Below are positions 25,759 to 34,458 of a stretch of 64,000 bases of DNA, one piece after another. The notes below the pieces were generated by a model, which was not told the origin of the DNA, ran no database searches, and worked only from the letters and a program-made list of their open reading frames with translations. The position numbers were made by a program, and so were the translations under genes. Each line of letters starts with the position of its first letter. Position 1 is the first letter of the stretch. The DNA is from Rhabdobacter roseus (GTDB lineage Bacteria; Bacteroidota; Bacteroidia; Cytophagales; Spirosomataceae): positions 1 through 64,000 of the forward strand of contig NZ_JACHGF010000017.1 of NCBI RefSeq assembly GCF_014202275.1. The letters are read 5' to 3'.

Positions 25759-25795
25759 TTATCTAGATATGAAACCGCACGGGCTACCCAACCAA

Positions 25796-26713
25796 ATGAC
25801 CGCTTCACGAAGAGAATTTATAAAAACGGCCGGCCACCTGGCCGGCGTGGCCTGGGCGGGTAGTTGGCTGCCCGCTCCGCTGCTCAGTAGCTGCTCGCCA
25901 AGTACCCCCGGCGCGGTTCCGCTGAGTGGGCATATTTGGATATACGCCAGCCAGTACCCGCCCGACTGGGACTGTACGCCCATGCTGGAAGAGGTATTCA
26001 GCGATTTCCGGTACGCGGGCCTGCAGGGCCTCGAGCTGATGGAAATCCACCTGCGCCACGCCGACGTAGTACCTCGGGTAGGTGCGCTCATCGAGCAGTA
26101 CAAAGTACCCGTCACGGGGGTATCGTACTACGGCGACATGTGGAACCGCACCCAGCATTCGGCCATCCTTGACGACGTAGCGCTGGTTGTGGAGCGGCTT
26201 CACCAATTGGGTGGAAGTACCTTTGGCATTACCGTAGGGGACGCGGGCCGGATCAAAACCGAGGCCGAGCTGGACGCCCAGGCCGAGCTGCTGCACCAGG
26301 TGCTGCGTATCTGCACCCAACACCAGGTAGAGCCCAACCTCCACAACCATACGTTTGAGGTGGCAAACAATTTACACGACCTCAAAGGTACCCTGGACCG
26401 TGTACCCGAACTCAAGCTGGGTCCTGACCTGAACTGGCTGATCCGGGGCGGCGTGGACCCCGTGGAATTTATCCGTACCTACGGGGAGCGTATGGTGTAC
26501 CTGCACCTCCGCGACCAGGACGCAAACGGAAAATGGACGAATGTGGTGGGCCAGGGCGTTACGGATTTTGAAGGCATTGCGCAGGCTTTGCAAGAAGTCA
26601 ACTTTAAAGGCCGCGCCGCCATTGAGCTGGCTTTCGAAACCCCGCCCTCGGGCTCCGTGCGCGAGGAGTGGAAACAAAGCCGAGATTACGTTAAAGAAGT
26701 ATTTGGATGGTAA
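25796..26713 (+). CDS. Tat-exported sugar phosphate isomerase/epimerase-like TIM barrel
   Basis: From ATG 25796 the protein is 305 residues. The start gives a twin-arginine signal (SRREFIKTAGHLAG) that ends in a lipobox (LLSSC), so it is exported folded and possibly lipidated. The ATG at 25769 would add nine residues. The mature part is an AP-endonuclease-2 / xylose-isomerase-type barrel with GLQGLELMEIHLR, VEPNLHNHTFEV, DLNWLIRGGVDP and MVYLHLRDQDANGKW, where His, Asp and Glu are typical metal ligands. In Bacteroidota such proteins pair with GMC oxidoreductases, as here (next gene), and act on keto-sugars or keto-glycosides. Confidence 0.8.
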   Translation: MTASRREFIKTAGHLAGVAWAGSWLPAPLLSSCSPSTPGAVPLSGHIWIYASQYPPDWDCTPMLEEVFSDFRYAGLQGLELMEIHLRHADVVPRVGALIEQYKVPVTGVSYYGDMWNRTQHSAILDDVALVVERLHQLGGSTFGITVGDAGRIKTEAELDAQAELLHQVLRICTQHQVEPNLHNHTFEVANNLHDLKGTLDRVPELKLGPDLNWLIRGGVDPVEFIRTYGERMVYLHLRDQDANGKWTNVVGQGVTDFEGIAQALQEVNFKGRAAIELAFETPPSGSVREEWKQSRDYVKEVFGW

Positions 26714-26718
26714 ACCCC

Positions 26719-28446
26719 ATGAAGAAAGAGATGAGTGATACCCTGTCGACAGTTCATATCAATAGCAACGCAAAAGAAAAAAATACCTTCGACGCCATTG
26801 TGGTTGGCTCGGGCATTTCGGGCGGCTGGGCGGCCAAGGAGCTTTGCGAGAAGGGGCTCAAAACGCTGGTGCTGGAACGGGGCCGCCCCGTCGAGCACGT
26901 CACCGACTACCCCACCGCCCTGCAAGACTCCTGGCAACTACCCCACCGCGGGCAGGTACCTTTGGAGGTCAAGGAGAATAATCCGGTAGCCAGCAGTTGC
27001 TACGCTTTTAATGAGGCTACGGAGCATTTTTTTGTCAAAGACCAGGAGCACCCCTACACGCAGGTCAAGCCCTTTCACTGGATCCGGGGCTACCAGGTGG
27101 GGGGCAAGTCGCTGATCTGGGGGCGCTGGACCCAGCGCTGGAGCGACCTCGACTTTGAAGCCAACGCCAAAGAGGGCATCGCCGTCGACTGGCCCATCCG
27201 CTACCGGGACATTGCCCCCTGGTACTCCTACGTCGAGAAATTTGCGGGCATCAGCGGCAACCGCGACGGCATCCCGCACCTACCCGACGGGGAATTTCAG
27301 CCACCGATGGCGCTGAATTGTCTCGAAAAGCATTTCCAGAAAAGTATTGCCCAAAACTACCCCGACCGGCAGCTGATTACCTCCCGGACTGCCAACATGA
27401 CCCGCGAGCTACCCGGCCGCAGCCCCTGTCAGTACCGCGACCGCTGCGCCCGGGGCTGTCCTTTTGGGGCTTATTTTAGCAGCAACTCGGCTACCCTCCC
27501 GGCCGCTCAAGCCACCGGTAACCTCACGCTGCGCCCGCATTCGGTGGTACATTCCATTATTTACGACGAGCCAAAGCAGAAGGCCGTTGGGGTGCGCGTC
27601 ATCGACGCCCAAACCAAGCAGGAAACCGAGTACTACGCCTCCGTACTTTTCCTGAACGCCGGTACCATCAATACCACGGCGCTGCTGCTGAACTCCACCT
27701 CATCGCGCTTTCCCAACGGCTTCGGCAACGACAGCGGCGTGCTGGGCCACTACCTCATGGACCACAACTACCGCGCGAGCTTTGGCGGCAAGCACGAAGG
27801 CTTTCAGGATCAGTACTACTACGGCCGCAAGCCCACGGGCGTGTACATCCCGCGCTTCCGCAACGTCGGGAAAGATGTGCAGTCTACTTTTCAGCGCGGG
27901 TACGCCTACGCCGCCGGTGGCTCACGCCAGGTAGGCCGGGAAACGACCGAAACGATGGGCGCCGCTTTCAAAGAAGCCTTAACCCAGCCCGGCGACTGGA
28001 GCCTCTGGATGACCGGCATGGGCGAATGCCTGCCCTACGCGGACAACAAAGTGACGCTATCGAATACGAAAAAAGACGCCTGGGGCCTGCCGCAGATCGA
28101 GATTGATTTTGAGTTTAAGGAAAACGAGCTCACGATGCTTAAGGAGATCATCCGCGACGGGGCCGATATGCTGGAAAAAGCCGGCTTCAAAGATATTTAC
28201 GCCTACGACACCAACCAGCCACCCGGCCTGGGGATTCACGAAATGGGTACCGCCCGCATGGGCCGTGACCCGAAGACCTCGATCCTGAACGCCCATAACC
28301 AGGTGTGGGGAGCGACGAATGTCTTCGTGACGGACGGCTCCTGCATGACCTCCAACGCCTGCCAAAATCCCTCGCTCACCTACATGGCGCTCACCGCCCG
28401 CGCCGCCGACTACGCCGTGCGGGAGTTGAAAAAGAAGAATTTGTAA
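26719..28446 (+). CDS. GMC-family FAD oxidoreductase
   Basis: About 575 residues; the start may also be ATG 26707, overlapping the preceding stop. The FAD Rossmann motif is VVGSGISGGWAAKEL (about residues 29-43 from 26719). A Cys-rich segment CQYRDRCARGCPFGAYF lies near residue 236. The C-terminal GMC motifs are GLGIHEMGTARMG and SCMTSNACQNPSLTYMALTARA. It resembles the sugar-oxidising GMC proteins (pyranose-3-oxidase / gluconate-dehydrogenase-like) of Bacteroidota. No signal peptide is evident, which is odd given the Tat-exported partner; it may ride with a partner or act in the cytoplasm. Five bp separate it from the isomerase gene. Confidence 0.88.
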   Translation: MKKEMSDTLSTVHINSNAKEKNTFDAIVVGSGISGGWAAKELCEKGLKTLVLERGRPVEHVTDYPTALQDSWQLPHRGQVPLEVKENNPVASSCYAFNEATEHFFVKDQEHPYTQVKPFHWIRGYQVGGKSLIWGRWTQRWSDLDFEANAKEGIAVDWPIRYRDIAPWYSYVEKFAGISGNRDGIPHLPDGEFQPPMALNCLEKHFQKSIAQNYPDRQLITSRTANMTRELPGRSPCQYRDRCARGCPFGAYFSSNSATLPAAQATGNLTLRPHSVVHSIIYDEPKQKAVGVRVIDAQTKQETEYYASVLFLNAGTINTTALLLNSTSSRFPNGFGNDSGVLGHYLMDHNYRASFGGKHEGFQDQYYYGRKPTGVYIPRFRNVGKDVQSTFQRGYAYAAGGSRQVGRETTETMGAAFKEALTQPGDWSLWMTGMGECLPYADNKVTLSNTKKDAWGLPQIEIDFEFKENELTMLKEIIRDGADMLEKAGFKDIYAYDTNQPPGLGIHEMGTARMGRDPKTSILNAHNQVWGATNVFVTDGSCMTSNACQNPSLTYMALTARAADYAVRELKKKNL

Positions 28447-28876
28447 TACTTTCCCATCACCAAAGGCCCTGCCTGTCGCTCGTAAGTACCCCTACCTACC
28501 CTGATCGCAGGTTTTTGCAGGTACCCCTGGACCGGACCAACGAATCCGGCCCAGGGGCTTTGTGGCGTGCCAAGTACCCTTTTGGGGAAAAGTACGCCGA
28601 GCCTCGGAGGTCATTCATCCTGTTTGTCTTTAGATCCTTGCCCGCAATGATCACAATAATTTAAACTGAGCGAGAAGATTTCTTCCCGTACTTTGTTGCT
28701 TTCCCCGGCTCGCTTTCATCAGCCTTTTCCCGGAGGCTGCCGTAGGCCCATGCCGCCATGATACCTGAAAATCAACCTTGTCTGAGCGGTATATTCCTTT
28801 TTTCCTGTCAATAAGATTTTTCAAAATTTAGTCAACAGTATCATTATTTTGCGATATATTTATACTTTTGTCGACA
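28447..28876 (+). promoter_or_regulatory. Intergenic region: terminator then AT-rich promoter of sigma factor
   Basis: These 430 bp hold no gene. A terminator lies at 28524-28557. The last 80 bp are AT-rich. TACTTTTG (28863-28870) matches TAnnTTTG but ends only 6 bp before the sigma-factor ATG, so transcripts from it would be nearly leaderless; a TTTTG lies about 12 bp upstream of it, closer than usual. The frames crossing the rest are fragments. Confidence 0.4.
28524..28557 (+). terminator. Terminator hairpin after GMC gene
   Basis: CCCCTGGACCGGA (28524-28536) pairs with TCCGGCCCAGGGG (28545-28557), matching at 12 of 13 positions with an 8-nt loop, followed by CTTTGT. It should end the isomerase/GMC transcript. 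Confidence 0.6.
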
Positions 28877-29458
28877 ATGGCTATATATTCCGAATTTAGT
28901 GATGCCGAATTGATGCTCCTGCTTTCCGGGAGTGATGGGCTGGCTTTTGCCGAAATTTATCAGCGCTACACGGGAGCTTTGTTTATACACGCATACCGCA
29001 TCTTGGGGGATGAAGAAGAGGCCAAAGATGTAATCCAGGAGCTTTTTGCGGTACTTTGGATTAAACGAAATACCATTGTCCTCAGAACGTCCCTGTCGTC
29101 CTACTTGTACAGCTCCGTGAAGAACCGCATCCTAGATCTCATAGCCCACAAAAAAGTAGAAGATCGGTACGTCCGCTCGCTGGGCCGTTTTATCGACGAA
29201 GGGGAATACGTGACCGACCAGCAGGTACGGGAAAAAGAACTCAGCGAACTGATCGAACGGGAGGTGGCCTTGCTTCCGCCCCGTATGCGGGAGGTATTTG
29301 AGCTCAGCCGCCGGGACAACCTCAGCTACAAGGAGATTGCCGAGGAGCTCAATATTTCGGACAAAACCGTTAAAAAACAAGTCAACAGTGCGCTTTCTAT
29401 TCTACGTCAGAAGCTAGACATCGCCTTCCTCTGCGCCTTCTTCCTCCGCTTTCTATAA
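28877..29458 (+). CDS. ECF RNA polymerase sigma-70 factor (FecI type)
   Basis: From ATG 28877 the protein is 193 residues. Region 2 includes IYQRYTGALFIHAYRILGDEEEAKDVIQELFAVLW. Region 4 includes LPPRMREVFELSRRDNLSYKEIAEELNIS, a helix-turn-helix. This is the Bacteroidota expansion family of ECF sigma factors that sit beside FecR anti-sigma genes and SusC/SusD operons. The next gene is FecR and the next SusC has the STN signalling domain, so this sigma factor most likely drives the locus at 30.9-45.4 kb when the glycan is sensed. Confidence 0.92.
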   Translation: MAIYSEFSDAELMLLLSGSDGLAFAEIYQRYTGALFIHAYRILGDEEEAKDVIQELFAVLWIKRNTIVLRTSLSSYLYSSVKNRILDLIAHKKVEDRYVRSLGRFIDEGEYVTDQQVREKELSELIEREVALLPPRMREVFELSRRDNLSYKEIAEELNISDKTVKKQVNSALSILRQKLDIAFLCAFFLRFL

Positions 29459-29543
29459 TTTTTTTCATTTTTTTTACGATCAAGCTACTACCTGCGCCTG
29501 ACTTTGCCGTCTTACCGATACAAAGCAGAAAAAGTTGCTCCTC

Positions 29544-30725
29544 ATGAAGGAATCTCAGGCCCGCGAATTGCTCAAAAAATACCGTGAAGGTACCCTTACC
29601 GAGGCCGAAAAGGCCCTTCTGGAAAGCTGGTACCTTTCCATGGCCAAAACCCAGCGGGCTGACCTTCCGGACGCAAACCTGGAAAAGTACCTCGACACGA
29701 TTTGGGAAGCCTTGCCCGTACCCAAGCAACCCGAAGAAAAGAGCGTGATCAAGCTCTGGCCCAAATGGCTGGCGGCCGCCTCGGTGCTCCTGGCGGTGCT
29801 GGCGGCTACGTACTGGCTCTACGAGCAAGCGCTCACCAACCACCTACCCGACGAACAGATCGCCACCCACATAGACGCTCCCCCCGGCGACAATCGGGCC
29901 ATTCTTACCCTGGCCAACGGCGAGCAGATTGAGCTGGAAAGTGCGGAAAACGGCGAGCTAGCCCGGGAAAAGAACGCCGCCATTCTTAAAACCAAGGAGG
30001 GCGAAATTATTTACCAGCAATACGGGCAGCCCGGTACTTCTACGCCCGCCCCGCACGCGGCGGTTGTTTACAACACCATCTCGACCCCCAAGGCGGGTCA
30101 GTACAAAGTAAAACTACCCGACGGTACCTTGGTGTGGCTCAATGCGGCCTCCTCGATCCGCTTCCCGACGGTGTTTTCGGAGCAGGAGCGCGTGGTGGAA
30201 ATTAAAGGAGAAGTGTACTTTGAAGTAGCCAAAGTAACCCAAGGCAAACGTCGGGTACCCTTCAAGGTCCTCACCGGAACCCAAACCGTTGAAGTACTGG
30301 GTACGCAGTTCAACGTGAACAGCTACGCCGACGAGGGAAGCATCAGGACGACCCTCTTGGAGGGAAGTATCAAAGTAGAGGTAGCAGGCGACCGCCCCGA
30401 GGGCTGGCTGCTCAAGCCCGGCCAGCAGGCTTTGCTCGCCTACGGAACCTCAAAGCCTTCCGTCCATGTACGCCAGGTGGACACCCGCTCTGTCATGGCC
30501 TGGAAAGAGGGGTACTTTCGGTTTGATAACGTAGACCTACCCGAGCTCATGCGGCAGCTATCGCGCTGGTACGACGTGGAGGTAGATTACGCCGGTCCGA
30601 TCAAAGAGTACGAATTTGTGGGGCAAATTGGACGAGATACGCCCCTGTCGAAGGTACTTCAGATTCTGGAGCTGGGAGGCGTGCATTTTAAGCTTGAAGG
30701 AAAAAAAATAATTATCATCGAGTAA
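29544..30725 (+). CDS. FecR-type anti-sigma factor
   Basis: From ATG 29544 the protein is 393 residues. The N-terminal cytoplasmic helices (ARELLKKYREGTLTEAEKALLESW) bind sigma. One membrane span is at about 73-93 (WLAAASVLLAVLAATYWLYE). The periplasmic FecR domain shows PKAGQYKVKLPDGTLVWLNA and the DUF4974 C-terminal domain shows VDLPELMRQLSRWYDVEVDY. Signal from the STN domain of the SusC protein downstream would release the sigma factor encoded 85 bp upstream. Confidence 0.93.
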   Translation: MKESQARELLKKYREGTLTEAEKALLESWYLSMAKTQRADLPDANLEKYLDTIWEALPVPKQPEEKSVIKLWPKWLAAASVLLAVLAATYWLYEQALTNHLPDEQIATHIDAPPGDNRAILTLANGEQIELESAENGELAREKNAAILKTKEGEIIYQQYGQPGTSTPAPHAAVVYNTISTPKAGQYKVKLPDGTLVWLNAASSIRFPTVFSEQERVVEIKGEVYFEVAKVTQGKRRVPFKVLTGTQTVEVLGTQFNVNSYADEGSIRTTLLEGSIKVEVAGDRPEGWLLKPGQQALLAYGTSKPSVHVRQVDTRSVMAWKEGYFRFDNVDLPELMRQLSRWYDVEVDYAGPIKEYEFVGQIGRDTPLSKVLQILELGGVHFKLEGKKIIIIE

Positions 30726-30781
30726 TACTACCAATGCCTATGACACAACAAAAATCAGAAACCTAGGCAACCTGTAACAAA

Positions 30782-30810
30782 AAACCGTTTCAGATGCGAC
30801 CTGAAACGGT
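30782..30810. other. Perfect 11-bp hairpin between FecR and SusC genes
   Basis: AACCGTTTCAG (30782-30792) and CTGAAACGGTT (30800-30810) are perfect arms with a 7-nt loop. The T-run is on the minus strand, so on the plus strand it is not a classical terminator. It may be a processing or attenuation element separating sigma/anti-sigma expression from the transport genes. Confidence 0.5.
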
Positions 30811-30912
30811 TGACAGTTCGGGTTCTACCTCTACTCGCCGGATAGCGAGCCGGGGTTGCTATGCTCTTCGTGGTCCAAAAAACAATTCAGAAACCCAAAA
30901 CCAACCCAATAT

Positions 30913-33900
30913 ATGCATTCTTTTTTACAAAAGAAAAAAACGTATATATATAAGCGTTACTTTTTCAAACTAATGGTAGTGATGAAGCTCTCGTCCTTTA
31001 TCCTGGCGATCACCTGCCTACACGTGTCGGCAGCCAGCTTTTCGCAAAAGGTGGCTTTATCGGTGAAAGACGCCCCGCTCACGACGGTATTCCACCGCAT
31101 CGAACAGCAAAGTAGTTATACTTTTTTTTACGACAATAAGCTGGTCCGAAAGGCCAAGCGCGTGACCCTGGACTTTACGGGGGGGTCGGTGAAGGAGCTC
31201 ATGGACGAGCTCATGAAAGAGCAGCCGCTGACCTACCAGATCGTTGACCAGACCATCGTCATCAAAAAGAAAGAGGAAAGGCAGCAGAGCCTGCACAATA
31301 AGGCGGGCACGGAACCACGGGCAACCCCCGTACTGGAAGCCGAAAGCAAGGACGTTACGATTCGGGGGAAGGTGACCGACGACAAAGGGGAAGAGCTACC
31401 GGGCGTGAGTATTTTAATCAAAGGTACCCAACGGGGTACCATCACCGACGCCCAGGGGAACTACACGCTTGAGGTACCTGACCAGGCCGCCGTGCTGGTA
31501 TTTTCCTTCGTGGGCTACGTGCCGCAGGAGGTAGTAGTCGGCAGCCGAACCTCCATCGCGATTACGCTGCGGTCTGACGAAAAAATACTGGATGAGGTCG
31601 TCGTGGTGGGTTTTGGAACGCAGAAAAAACAGAGTGTCGTGGGGGCTATTGTCCAAACGACCAACGAAGAGCTGAGACGAACGGGTAACGTAACCGACCT
31701 CAAGCAGGCCCTCACCGGGCAGCTCCCCGGCTTGACGACCATCACGTCCAGCGGCGAGCCGGGGGGTACTTTGTCCTCTGGCAATGCGACCGACATCTAC
31801 ATTCGGGGCCGCAATACCTGGAACGGCGGTCAGCCCTTGATTCTGATCGATGGCGTGGAGCGGGAAATGAGCAACGTGGACGTCAGCGAAGTAGAAAGTA
31901 TATCCGTGCTGAAGGATGCCTCGGCGACGGCGGTTTTTGGGGTACGCGGGGCTAATGGGGTCATCCTGATCACCACCAAACGGGGGTCCGAATCCAAGCC
32001 ACAGCTTTCGGTAAACTATAGCGCCACGGCCTTGTCGGTATCGCGGTTGCCGGAAAAGCTGGATTCGTACGAAGCCATCATGACCCGCAACGAGATGATC
32101 GAGCGGGAAGGTCTGCTCAGCCCGGTGTCCTGGGCCGACTACGTCCCCTACGATGTAGCCCTGCGTTACCAGCGCCCGCAGTCGCCCACCAATGCCATGC
32201 TGTACCCCAATGTCGATTGGGCCAAGGCCATGTTTCGGGAGGTGTCGTGGTCGCAGCGAGCCAATCTAAACATAACGGGAGGAAGCAACTTCGTGAAGTA
32301 CTTCGGGTCACTGGCTTACCTCAACGAGTCAGATATGTTCAAAAAATACGATAACCATAAAGGCTACGACCCCAGCTATGGTTTCAACCGCTTCAATTTT
32401 CGGAGCAACCTCGATTTCAAGCTCACCAAAACGACCAACATGCGGGTCAATCTGGCCGGGCTGTTCAGCCAAAAAAACACCAACTACTCGTTTAATAACG
32501 GAAGCTCCGGCACCAACCCCCTCGCCTGGGCGGCCGCCTACCGCTTCCCTCCCGACGTGATTCTGCCCCAGTACGAGGACGGCAGCTGGGGACAGAGCTA
32601 TGCCCTCCCTCCGGAAGCCCTGCAAAATCCCGTGGCCTTGATTTACAATACCGGCGTATGGCAACAGCGCAACGTAGAGCTCCGGGCGGATTTCCTACTG
32701 GAGCAAAAGCTTGATTTTCTGATCAAAGGGCTGAGCTATACGGGTACCTTATTCTACGACAACGGCATACAAACGGTAGGCGGCATCGGCGACCAGAACC
32801 ACGCCCGTCCCGAAGGGAACCTGCTCGGGAAAATCGTGTTTCCCGACCTCTACAGGGGCGGCGACCAAGACCCGAGCGAATACACCCAGGCTACCCCGGT
32901 GGTAGCCGCCAATGCGTTCGACTGGGTCGTGACGCCCTGGAACATCAACGCAGAAACCACTTCGGCTTCGGCCATCACCCGCAGGCTGACGCATCAACAC
33001 CAACTCAACTACGTGGGTGACTTCAACCGGCATCATGTGGGCGGGATGGGGCTCTTCAAAAGAGAGCAGTATGCCCAGGGCAGCATGTTCCCGACGTACC
33101 GGGAAGAATGGGTTTTCCGCACCACCTACGATTTTGACACCAGGTACCTGTTCGAATTCAACGGAGCCTATAATGGTTCGGAGAAATTTGGACCGGGCTA
33201 TCGTTTTGACTTCTTCCCCTCCCTGGCCTTGGGCTGGTATGCCTCCAACGAAAAATTCTTTAACCTGGATTGGATGAACCGCCTGAAATTCCGGTACAGT
33301 GTCGGGATGGTGGGCGATGACACCGGGGGCGCGCGCTGGGCGTATCAATCGCAGTACCGCTACGGAGGCGAGGGAATTAATTCGGCCCTTTTGAATGCCA
33401 ACCCCAACGAGCGCAGTCCCTACTTCTTCTACAAGGAGCAGATTGTCGGAAACCCGAATATTCGCTGGGAAAAAGCGCGTAAAACCAACTATGGTGCGGA
33501 AATAGGTCTCTTCAAAGACCTGGTGTCCATCAACTTTGACTATTTCACCGACAACCGCACCGACATTATCATCAGTGGTACTTCCAGGGCCATCCCTCCG
33601 TACTTTGGCGCTACGCCTCCGGCCGCCAACCTCGGCCAGGTGAAATCCAAAGGGTTCGAGCTGGAGCTACGGCTCAACAAAGCGTTTCCATCCGGGGTGC
33701 ACCTGTGGGGAGCCTTTGCCGTTACCCATACCGAAAACAAGATCATCAACCGGGACGACCCTTTTTTCCAGGTAGGTTACCTCAAGCAGGCCGGTTATCA
33801 GATCGGGCAAGTCAGGACGCAGGTACGTAGCGGTTTCTATAACAACTGGGATGAGGTATTTGCCAGTACGCCTCAGCAAACCAATGACCTCCACAAGCTA

Positions 33901-34455
33901 CCGGGCTACTACAACATCCTTGATTTTAACGGCGATGGCGTCATTACACCCAACGATGACACCGTTCCCTTTGGCTACTCGGAAGTACCCCAAAACAACT
34001 ACAACGCGTCGATGGGCGGTAGTTACAAGGGTTTTAGCGTCATGGTGCAGTTTTACGGCGTAAACAACGTTTCGCGCAATATCCCGCTGAGCAATTTTTA
34101 CCAGTTCCAGAATACACTCTTTGCGCACGTCCGAGACCACTGGTCCCAAGACAACCCCGACGCCACCTCGTTTCTTCCCCGGTGGAAATCACAGGGGCAG
34201 TTCATTGGAGACTATTTCATTTACGACGGCTCCTACCTCCGGCTCCGCACGGCCGAACTCGCCTACACCTTCCAACCCCCGGTCCTGAAACGCCTCGGCT
34301 TTTCCAACCTACGCACATACGTCAACGGAAACAACCTCCTGTTCTGGTCAAGGCTCCCCGACGATCGCGAAGCGGCCTCGTCGGGAGGGGATGCCAGCGC
34401 AGGCGCTTATCCTACTCCCATACGGATTAACATCGGTATCGACTTAACGTTTTAA
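30913..34455 (+). CDS. SusC-type TonB-dependent transducer with STN domain
   Basis: From ATG 30913 the protein is 1180 residues; the upstream in-frame ATG at 30856 is rejected because it lengthens the leader. It has a long basic leader and signal, then an STN (secretin/TonB short) domain (VKDAPLTTVFHRIEQQSSYTF ... TYQIVDQTIVIKK, about residues 50-125). The carboxypeptidase-like domain (RGKVTDDKGEELPGVSIL), plug (DEVVVVGFGTQKKQSVVG; ANGVILITTKRG) and barrel follow. The STN domain contacts the FecR protein in the periplasm, coupling glycan import to sigma release. Confidence 0.93.
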   Translation: MHSFLQKKKTYIYKRYFFKLMVVMKLSSFILAITCLHVSAASFSQKVALSVKDAPLTTVFHRIEQQSSYTFFYDNKLVRKAKRVTLDFTGGSVKELMDELMKEQPLTYQIVDQTIVIKKKEERQQSLHNKAGTEPRATPVLEAESKDVTIRGKVTDDKGEELPGVSILIKGTQRGTITDAQGNYTLEVPDQAAVLVFSFVGYVPQEVVVGSRTSIAITLRSDEKILDEVVVVGFGTQKKQSVVGAIVQTTNEELRRTGNVTDLKQALTGQLPGLTTITSSGEPGGTLSSGNATDIYIRGRNTWNGGQPLILIDGVEREMSNVDVSEVESISVLKDASATAVFGVRGANGVILITTKRGSESKPQLSVNYSATALSVSRLPEKLDSYEAIMTRNEMIEREGLLSPVSWADYVPYDVALRYQRPQSPTNAMLYPNVDWAKAMFREVSWSQRANLNITGGSNFVKYFGSLAYLNESDMFKKYDNHKGYDPSYGFNRFNFRSNLDFKLTKTTNMRVNLAGLFSQKNTNYSFNNGSSGTNPLAWAAAYRFPPDVILPQYEDGSWGQSYALPPEALQNPVALIYNTGVWQQRNVELRADFLLEQKLDFLIKGLSYTGTLFYDNGIQTVGGIGDQNHARPEGNLLGKIVFPDLYRGGDQDPSEYTQATPVVAANAFDWVVTPWNINAETTSASAITRRLTHQHQLNYVGDFNRHHVGGMGLFKREQYAQGSMFPTYREEWVFRTTYDFDTRYLFEFNGAYNGSEKFGPGYRFDFFPSLALGWYASNEKFFNLDWMNRLKFRYSVGMVGDDTGGARWAYQSQYRYGGEGINSALLNANPNERSPYFFYKEQIVGNPNIRWEKARKTNYGAEIGLFKDLVSINFDYFTDNRTDIIISGTSRAIPPYFGATPPAANLGQVKSKGFELELRLNKAFPSGVHLWGAFAVTHTENKIINRDDPFFQVGYLKQAGYQIGQVRTQVRSGFYNNWDEVFASTPQQTNDLHKLPGYYNILDFNGDGVITPNDDTVPFGYSEVPQNNYNASMGGSYKGFSVMVQFYGVNNVSRNIPLSNFYQFQNTLFAHVRDHWSQDNPDATSFLPRWKSQGQFIGDYFIYDGSYLRLRTAELAYTFQPPVLKRLGFSNLRTYVNGNNLLFWSRLPDDREAASSGGDASAGAYPTPIRINIGIDLTF

Positions 34456-34458
34456 ACT

